The notes below the pieces were generated by a model, which was given only the letters and a program-made list of their open reading frames with translations, did no database searches and had not been told where the DNA came from. A DNA stretch of 64,000 nucleotides from the NCBI RefSeq assembly GCF_001187785.1, contig NZ_CP012154.1, positions 1 through 64,000 on the forward strand. The letters run 5' to 3'. The stretch is from Wenzhouxiangella marina (GTDB lineage: Bacteria > Pseudomonadota > Gammaproteobacteria > Xanthomonadales > Wenzhouxiangellaceae). The position numbers and the translations under genes are program-made. Positions 58,733-64,000 of the stretch are shown piece by piece; the stretch's first letter is position 1, and every line of letters begins with the position of its first letter.

Positions 58733-60800
58733 AGATCCGGTCGCCGGCCGTGGCCGGTGTTTCCAGCGCGCCCATGTCGAGCGCCGCGCCCAGCACCCGA
58801 TCGAACCCCGGTCCGCGCTGATCATGCTGGGGCGTGCTCAGCGACGCATTGCCGGCATCGATCACCGGGCTGCCGGCGCCCGGGGCATGGGTCAGGGTCC
58901 AGCCTGGCGCGCCGTTTTCCACCAGTGGACCGAGCAGGGGATCCTGGTCCAGCAGGACCCCGGCACCGCTGGTGTACACCGACTCGCTCGTGTTCTGCAG
59001 CAGAGAATGGACCAGATAGCAGGCCGTCGATCCTTCGAGCGCCGATGATTGCGGGCTGGCGATGATCGAGTTGCGCAGCAGACAGCTGGCGTTGTTGCTG
59101 ATCATGGTCCGCCCCAACCCTGCGGATTGATTCAAGGCCAGGGTCGAGTACTTGACGCTGGTGCTGGCCTGGCCGCGGGCAAACAGGGCCCCGCCCGACA
59201 GGGCCGCGAGGTTGCCGGACAGGGTGGAATTGCTGATGACCAGCGCACCATCCTGACCGCCGTTGAAATAGACGGCGCCGCCGTTGCCATCCGTCCCGCC
59301 AAGGCCGGATGCGCGGTTGGCCGACCATTCGTTCGCGCTCAGCAGGAGCTGCGACGGGTTGCTGGTGGGCAGGAACAGATCGAAGGCGCCGCCGCAGGAG
59401 GCCGAGTTGTCGAAGATCACACTGTCCTGGACGACCATCGAGTCCGGACCGCTCAGGGCCAGCTGCGGCAGGATCGACAGCGCCCCTCCACAGCCGTTGT
59501 CGGCCTGGTTGCTGAAGAAGGCCAGGCGATCGAATGTCAGGGCATTGTCGCTGCTGCGCAGGTAGAGGCCGCCACCGAAGCCCGAGGCGAGGTTGCTGCT
59601 GATCGAACCCCCGAACCAGTCGAGATCGGTGCCGGTGAGCTGCAGTTCGCCGCCAGCGCCGTTGATCGACTGATTCTCGAGCAGGCGGCTGTCCGAGAGA
59701 TCGATCCGGCCCGGGCCGGCGATCAGGCTCAGGCCGCCGCCGGCTGCGTAGCTTCGGTTCTGCAGGAAATCGTTGTCGAGAAGTTCCAGCACGGCCGGGT
59801 TCTGGCCGGCTTGCGTCTGCTCATCCAGGTAGATACCGCCGCCGCGGAGATCGGCCAGATTGTTGGAGATGAAGTTGCCGGCCAGGTAGACCTGGCTTTC
59901 GCTCCCCTCGAAATGCAGTCCGCCGCCGCTGCCGTAGGTGGCGGTATTGTTGACGAACAGCGAGTCGACCACACCGGTCAGCGATGACTGCTGGATGGCC
60001 AGGCCGCCGCCGTTGCCACCGTAGCCCGCATCGCCGACCTGGTTGTCGACGAAGGCGCAGGCGTTGATACTGATGGCGCTGTTGCGCACTCCGATGCCGC
60101 CACCGAGACCATTCGTCGCACGGCCGGCGACGTTGGCGTTGACCACGCAGTCGCGACCCAGCAACACGCCACCGGGCAGCGCGGGATCATGCCAGACGCC
60201 GCCGCCGGAGTGGTCGGCCGTGTTGCCGCTGATGGTGATCCCGTCCAGTTCCAGGATGCGCGCGTAGCTCAGCACGCCACCGCCATGGCCCGCCCGCCCC
60301 GGCAGCTCGGCCGGTGAGTGGCCGCCGGTGATGGTGAGATTGGCGAGCGTGACCTGGGCGGCCTGCGGGTCCAGGTAGAACACCGGTGCCGCGCCGCTAC
60401 CCTGAACGGCTACCTGCGGTACGCCGCCGTTGAGGGGCGGACCTTCGATGACGATCGACTCGCGCACACGAAGCTGGGAGCCATCCCAATAGTTGGCGAC
60501 CGGCAAACCGGGTTGCAGCGCGATGGTTCCGGTCAGTCCGGGCGCGAACACGATCCGATCGATCGTGGCGCTGGATCCGGCCGCGCAGCCGTCGATCGCC
60601 GCGTTGTTGTTGGCCGCGGCAATGGCCGAGCGCAGGGAACATTGACCGGCGATGAAGCCATCGTCCAGGGTGGTCACGGTGATCGTGGCGGCCTGTAGCG
60701 AACCTGCGGCCAGCACGCCGCCGATGGTCGACGCGAGCGCCGTTCGGTGCTGCTGACACAGCCGCTGCTGGGCGTACTTGAAGCTCGATCTTGTGGACAT
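58704..60800 (-). CDS. Exported right-handed beta-helix polymorphic repeat protein
   Basis: 698 residues with a signal sequence (ALASTIGGVLAAGSLQA) and the CSLREA-like start region GQCSLRSAIAAANNN, then a long glycine-rich parallel beta-helix with repeated GGG(I/V/L) and NN(T/L)AxxxGGG turns (GGGVWHD, GGGIGVRN, GGGLHFEG, GGGIYLDE, GGALFARG). Such proteins are surface or secreted. It ends in DMGALETPATAGDRIFSDRF plus DSGN, the short C-terminal tail common on exported proteins of related bacteria. The start has AAGGAGGGAG upstream. Its 3' end overlaps the convergent regulator gene by 29 bp; the phased repeats at 60906-60932 lie 106-132 bp upstream. Confidence 0.87.
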   Translation of the reverse strand: MSTRSSFKYAQQRLCQQHRTALASTIGGVLAAGSLQAATITVTTLDDGFIAGQCSLRSAIAAANNNAAIDGCAAGSSATIDRIVFAPGLTGTIALQPGLPVANYWDGSQLRVRESIVIEGPPLNGGVPQVAVQGSGAAPVFYLDPQAAQVTLANLTITGGHSPAELPGRAGHGGGVLSYARILELDGITISGNTADHSGGGVWHDPALPGGVLLGRDCVVNANVAGRATNGLGGGIGVRNSAISINACAFVDNQVGDAGYGGNGGGLAIQQSSLTGVVDSLFVNNTATYGSGGGLHFEGSESQVYLAGNFISNNLADLRGGGIYLDEQTQAGQNPAVLELLDNDFLQNRSYAAGGGLSLIAGPGRIDLSDSRLLENQSINGAGGELQLTGTDLDWFGGSISSNLASGFGGGLYLRSSDNALTFDRLAFFSNQADNGCGGALSILPQLALSGPDSMVVQDSVIFDNSASCGGAFDLFLPTSNPSQLLLSANEWSANRASGLGGTDGNGGAVYFNGGQDGALVISNSTLSGNLAALSGGALFARGQASTSVKYSTLALNQSAGLGRTMISNNASCLLRNSIIASPQSSALEGSTACYLVHSLLQNTSESVYTSGAGVLLDQDPLLGPLVENGAPGWTLTHAPGAGSPVIDAGNASLSTPQHDQRGPGFDRVLGAALDMGALETPATAGDRIFSDRFDSGN

Positions 60801-60905
60801 GGTCTCCCTCCTTGATGGGTCCTGGATCGAGCCCGAACTGGATTGAACGGGCGCCGATCGGAGGTCATCAGAATGGAGAGGCCGAGGGGAAAAGTCCTTA
60901 CCGAG

Positions 60906-60932
60906 CGCTGAAAAGCGCTGAATTTCGCTGAA
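60906..60932. promoter_or_regulatory. Three 10-bp-phased CGCTGAA direct repeats (candidate operator)
   Basis: CGCTGAA occurs at 60906-60912, 60916-60922 and 60926-60932, exactly 10 bp apart (TTCAGCG on the minus strand, the strand of the beta-helix gene), 106-132 bp before its start codon. Tandem half-sites at about 10-11 bp are how OmpR/PhoB-type winged-helix regulators bind. The convergent regulator gene at 56732-58732 encodes such a domain. Confidence 0.6.
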
Positions 60933-60973
60933 AAATCGAGCTCAGCCCGGCAATCTCGATATTCCGTTGGCGA

Positions 60974-62416
60974 TCAGACCCCCGGGCCGCAGTCCGTGCA
61001 GTCGCCGGCCGGCGGCGGCCCGTTCTTCAGTTCATGGTTCAGATCGTAGAGGGCGCTGCGAACGCCTTCCTCGATGACCGGGTGGTAGAAGGGCATTTCG
61101 AGCATGCGGGCGACGGTGAGCTTCTGCTCCACCGCCCAGGCCAGCAGATGGGCGATGTGCTCGGCCGCGGGCCCGGCCATCTCGGCGCCGAGGAAGCGGC
61201 CGCTGCCGAATTCCCCGTGAACCACCAGCCGCCCGAGGTTGCGGCCCATCACGCGGCTGCGGCCCTGGCGGCGAAAGGAGATCGACCCCGACGCGATTCT
61301 GCGACCGGCCTCGGCGCTGGCCTCGTCGGGCAGCTCCCCGACCTGGATGATCTGCGGATCGGTGAAGACGATGCCCAGGGGCGTGCGGCGATCGCGTGCT
61401 CGGATCTGCGGCCAGGATCCGGCGTTCTGGCCGGCCAGGCGGCCTTCGTTGGCTGCTTCGTGCAACAGGGGTCGGTCCTCGTTGGCATCGCCGGCGATGA
61501 ACACCGGTGAATCGCCGCACTGCAGGGTGAAGGGGTCGAAGCGCGGCACGCCGCGCTCGTCCAGCGCCAGGCCCGAGTGCTCCAGGCCCAGATCATCGAC
61601 GTTCGGGCGCCGGCCGGTGGCGGCGAGCAGCCACTCGAAGCCCTCCGAGACCGGATCGCCGTGGGCATCGTCGAAGCGGATGTCCACGCCCTGCTCGCTG
61701 GCGCTGATCTCGTGCACCCGAGCGTCCGGATCGAGAGGGAAGTCCCGGTTGAAGGCCTCGAGGGCGATCTCCCGGATCTTCGAATCGCGGATCGGGCCGA
61801 GGCGGCCACCGACGCCGAACATCCGGACGCGCACACCGAGACGGGCCAGGGCCTGGCCCAGTTCCAGGCCGATCACACCGGGCCCGAACACCGCGACCGA
61901 TTCGGGTAAGTCCGTCCAGTCGAAGATCGCCTCGCTGGTGATCAGGCGCGAGCCGGCGGCCTTCAGCATCGGTACCACATGGCTGCGCGATCCGGTGGCG
62001 ATCACGATGCGATCGGCGTCGATCCGGTCGCCATTCTCCAGTTCCAGCTCCATCGGAGCCGAGAAGCGCGCTCGCGCCAGCAGGCGTTGCTCCGCCGGAA
62101 TCTTCTCGATCGTTTCGAGCACGCCATCGACGAACTGATCCCGATAGCGACGGACCCGCGCCATGACGGCTGCACCGTCAACGCGATACTCTCCGTGTTC
62201 GATGCCGAAGCGGCTGGATTGGCGGACTTCGTGCGCTGCCTCCGCCGCCCGGATCAGCAGCTTGCTCGGCATGCAGCCGACCCGGGCGCAGGTCGTGCCG
62301 AAGCGATCGCCCTCGATCATCAGCACCGACTCGGTGTGCTTGCGTGCCTGGCGCCAGGCCACCATGCCGGCCGTGCCACCGCCGATGATTGCTACATCCA
62401 CCTTGCGCCTTGCCAT
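60974..62416 (-). CDS. Class I pyridine nucleotide-disulfide oxidoreductase (dihydrolipoamide dehydrogenase-like)
   Basis: 480-residue flavoprotein with the FAD Rossmann motif VAIIGGGTAGMVA (8-20), the redox-active pair Cys43-x4-Cys48 in TTCARVGCMPSK, the NAD(P) site FGPGVIGLELGQAL, the second FAD motif VFIAGDANEDRPLLHEA and the C-terminal interface histidine in PFYHPVIEEGV. Family members include Lpd, glutathione reductase and mercuric reductase; the partner is not known. No lipoyl-complex genes are beside it, so a general NAD(P)-linked disulfide reductase is the safer call. It ends with DCTDCGPGV, an extra cysteine pair. Confidence 0.88.
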   Translation of the reverse strand: MARRKVDVAIIGGGTAGMVAWRQARKHTESVLMIEGDRFGTTCARVGCMPSKLLIRAAEAAHEVRQSSRFGIEHGEYRVDGAAVMARVRRYRDQFVDGVLETIEKIPAEQRLLARARFSAPMELELENGDRIDADRIVIATGSRSHVVPMLKAAGSRLITSEAIFDWTDLPESVAVFGPGVIGLELGQALARLGVRVRMFGVGGRLGPIRDSKIREIALEAFNRDFPLDPDARVHEISASEQGVDIRFDDAHGDPVSEGFEWLLAATGRRPNVDDLGLEHSGLALDERGVPRFDPFTLQCGDSPVFIAGDANEDRPLLHEAANEGRLAGQNAGSWPQIRARDRRTPLGIVFTDPQIIQVGELPDEASAEAGRRIASGSISFRRQGRSRVMGRNLGRLVVHGEFGSGRFLGAEMAGPAAEHIAHLLAWAVEQKLTVARMLEMPFYHPVIEEGVRSALYDLNHELKNGPPPAGDCTDCGPGV

Positions 62417-62516
62417 TGCCCTACGCTCCTCGATCAGGATTCGATACGAACCATGAGCATAACGCGCCGGTCCCGTCGACCGGGGGACGGAATACGCCCG
62501 GGTACACTAGGGCGGC

Positions 62517-62657
62517 ATGAAGAAATCCGATCTGCCAAGCAAGCAATGCCCCGTCTGTCAGCGACCCTTCGCCTGGCGGAAGAAGTGGAAGCAGTGCTGG
62601 GACGAAGTGAAGTACTGCTCGGAGCGCTGTCGTCGCCAGCGCCGGCCTGCCCGCTGA
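62517..62657 (+). CDS. DUF2256 domain protein
   Basis: 46-residue protein with the DUF2256 zinc-ribbon-like pattern CPVCQRPFAWRKKW...CWDEVKYCSERCRR: two CxxC pairs that could bind zinc. Such small proteins occur beside photolyase or cryptochrome-like genes in some genomes, but there is none here. The ATG at 62517 is 11 bp after a TACACT-like -10. It is not longer in either direction because stop codons bracket it closely. Function unknown. Confidence 0.8.
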   Translation: MKKSDLPSKQCPVCQRPFAWRKKWKQCWDEVKYCSERCRRQRRPAR

Positions 62658-62742
62658 CGGCCACAAGTCTGTCATGGTTTCGCCAGAACGCCCGTATACT
62701 CTGGAGGTGAACACCATCACAATTCATAAGGAGTTCGGAGCC

Positions 62743-63720
62743 ATGATTCGATCCAGCCTTGCCGTGGCCGCCCTGCTGGCCGCGTCCTCCCTGTCCGCGC
62801 AGGAAGAGATCTACTCTGCCGAGGGCAGCTTCGTTGCCGGTGGCGATCCCTCGGCCAACCGTCACGTCATCCCGGTCGAGGCCGGCATGAGCATCGAGGT
62901 CATCGTCTACGGTGACAACATCGACACCACGGTCAACGCCACCCTGCCTGATGGCGAGACCCTCTACAACGACGACTACGAAGGCCTGGACGCCGGCTTC
63001 ACCCGCACCATGACCAGCGGCGGTGCCCTGGAGATCGTGGCCGCGCCCCTGTCCAGCGGCACGACCGGCACCTACCGGGTCGTCGTCCGCACCCTGCCGC
63101 CGCCCGAGTCGATCGAGGTCGGTGATGTCGTCAATGGCCGCCTGAGCGATGGCGGTGGCATGCGCTACGAGCTCAGTGGCCAGGCGGGCGATCGCATCGT
63201 GATCGATCTGAAGTCCTATGACTTCGACGCCTACCTGACCCTGACCGAGGCCAATGGCAACGAGCTGACCGATGACGACGGCGGTGATGAAGGCTACAAC
63301 AGCCGCCTGCACTACATGTTCAAGGGCGACGAGACCATCACCATCACCGCCAGCAGCCTGGGTTCGGACAGCGGCCGCTTCGAGCTGAGCGTCTCCGCCC
63401 TGTCGAACGACGTCGCGGCCAGCATCAGCGGGCGCCTGACGGCGGACTCCCCGCGCGGCTACGACGGCACGCGCTACGAGCGCCACGAGATCGAAGGCGA
63501 GGCCGGTGAGACCCTGACCATCATGCTCGACTCCGACGAGTTCGATCCGGTGCTCTACGTCTCCAATCCGGACGGCAGCAACCTGATCCGCGATGACGAC
63601 GGCGGCGAGAACAACAACAGCCTGGCCGTGGTCAGCCTGGTCGAGGACGGCGTCTACGCGATCTACGTCACCTCCTTCTCCGAAAGCCAGGGCGCCTACA
63701 CGCTGACGATCTACCGCTGA
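62743..63720 (+). CDS. Exported protein with three PPC-like (pre-peptidase C-terminal) domains
   Basis: 325-residue protein with a signal peptide (IRSSLAVAALLAASSLSAQ) and three PPC-like beta-sandwich repeats of about 100 residues, with motifs such as GMSIEVIVYGDNIDTTVNATLPDG, GDRIVIDLKSYDFDAYLTL and GETLTIMLDSDEFDPVLYV, each followed by an acidic NDDYEG/TDDDGGD/RDDDGGE loop. No catalytic domain is attached, so it is a stand-alone domain protein, perhaps a binding or scaffolding role. The ATG at 62743 has AAGGAG about 8 bp upstream; TATACT at 62695-62700 is a good -10. A strong terminator follows. Confidence 0.85.
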   Translation: MIRSSLAVAALLAASSLSAQEEIYSAEGSFVAGGDPSANRHVIPVEAGMSIEVIVYGDNIDTTVNATLPDGETLYNDDYEGLDAGFTRTMTSGGALEIVAAPLSSGTTGTYRVVVRTLPPPESIEVGDVVNGRLSDGGGMRYELSGQAGDRIVIDLKSYDFDAYLTLTEANGNELTDDDGGDEGYNSRLHYMFKGDETITITASSLGSDSGRFELSVSALSNDVAASISGRLTADSPRGYDGTRYERHEIEGEAGETLTIMLDSDEFDPVLYVSNPDGSNLIRDDDGGENNNSLAVVSLVEDGVYAIYVTSFSESQGAYTLTIYR

Positions 63721-63788
63721 CCGATCCAAGCCGCGCCGGCCCGCAAGGGTCGGCGCTGGCGCAGTTACCGGCGGCTTTCCGCATGAGA

Positions 63789-63820
63789 CGGTAGCAGTGG
63801 CAACGCTGCTGCCGTTTTCA
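63789..63820 (+). terminator. Rho-independent terminator after the PPC gene
   Basis: CGGTAGCAGTG (63789-63799) and CGCTGCTGCCG (63804-63814) pair fully, with G-U at two steps, around a GCAA tetraloop, and TTTTCATTT follows. It is 18 bp before the next start codon. Confidence 0.9.
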
Positions 63821-63837
63821 TTTCCGGGGAGTCGATC

Positions 63838-64000
63838 ATGCCGTGGATGCGAGTCTTTCTTGGTCTGATGCTGGGGCTGCTGGCGGGCGGTACGGTAGCC
63901 CTCGAGCAGTCGGATTTCGACACGGTGGCGTTCAAATGGAATACGGGGGAGTCCGTTTCCGACGGGCCCTTCGGCATCGAAGCCAGTCCCGCTCCCGTGC
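63838..64000 (+). CDS. Exported protein, truncated by the window end
   Basis: 54 codons are visible: a hydrophobic signal sequence (WMRVFLGLMLGLLAGGTVA) then LEQSDFDTVAFKWNTGES..., running off the end. GGGGAG lies 7 bp before the ATG at 63838. I do not recognise the family. It sits immediately after the PPC gene's terminator, so it is a separate unit. Confidence 0.7.
   Translation, partial: MPWMRVFLGLMLGLLAGGTVALEQSDFDTVAFKWNTGESVSDGPFGIEASPAPV

Overview
The window is high-GC bacterial chromosome beginning just upstream of dnaA, and it carries the replication origin. The order dnaA-dnaN-recF-gyrB, followed by a gmhB-position gene, glyS and glyQ on the opposite strand, matches the origin region of Pseudomonas-like gammaproteobacteria. 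CmoA/CmoB, MutM, the DsbD-type reductase, GlnK-AmtB, two secreted S9 peptidases and a PA4063-PA4066-like zinc locus also fit a gammaproteobacterium. The style (many secreted peptidases, a polymorphic beta-helix protein ending in an 'IFSDRFDSGN'-like tail) suggests a Xanthomonadales/Chromatiales relative such as Wenzhouxiangellaceae; that placement is inference. No tRNA, rRNA, CRISPR array, prophage or complete insertion sequence was seen.

Layout. 1-6477: origin block, with a DnaA box before dnaA, an oriC between dnaA and dnaN that shows a DnaA-trio unwinding element, and three parS-like sites in recF and the recF-gyrB gap. 6541-9992 (-): a catalytically dead GmhB-like protein, glyS and glyQ. 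10112-19413 (+): a chain of mostly overlapping genes: amidotransferase, LVIVD-repeat secreted protein, beta-CASP RNase-like hydrolase, AMP/thymidine phosphorylase, PRPP synthetase, cmoA, an unknown membrane protein, cmoB. 19647-21602 (-): stand-alone Hen1-type RNA methyltransferase and an NSS transporter. 21790-24877 (+): zinc locus behind a Zur-like box, then an S9 peptidase and a CYTH protein. 27425-32300 (-): Na/Pi cotransporter, transsulfuration enzyme, TPR-GGDEF protein. 33162-36747 (-): mutM, dsbD-like and redoxin genes. 36965-38634 (-): amtB and glnK behind a textbook sigma-54 promoter abutted by a MITE. 39205-45811 (-): S9 peptidase fusion, c-type cytochrome, secreted nuclease, HerA-like ATPase. 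45956-55384: membrane hydrolase, degenerate GspE-like protein, cspA, RRM protein, PLP decarboxylase, K+ channel pair, MHYT protein. 55419-64000: DSD1-like enzyme, CadC-like TPR regulator convergent with a beta-helix surface protein, class I flavin disulfide oxidoreductase, DUF2256, PPC-domain protein and a truncated secreted protein.

How the parts may work together. The origin block carries initiation (DnaA, oriC), clamp, recombination, gyrase and segregation sites. The phosphorylase operon looks like a nucleotide-recycling route: a beta-CASP hydrolase could feed nucleotides to an archaeal-type AMP phosphorylase beside a PRPP synthetase. The zinc locus has its own predicted Zur operator. The regulator and beta-helix genes are linked by a 10-bp-phased triple direct repeat upstream of the beta-helix gene. 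The most notable observations are the MITE at the glnK sigma-54 promoter, the inactivated GmhB kept at its syntenic position, the solitary Hen1 methyltransferase domain, the phosphorylase operon, and the phased operator-like repeats.
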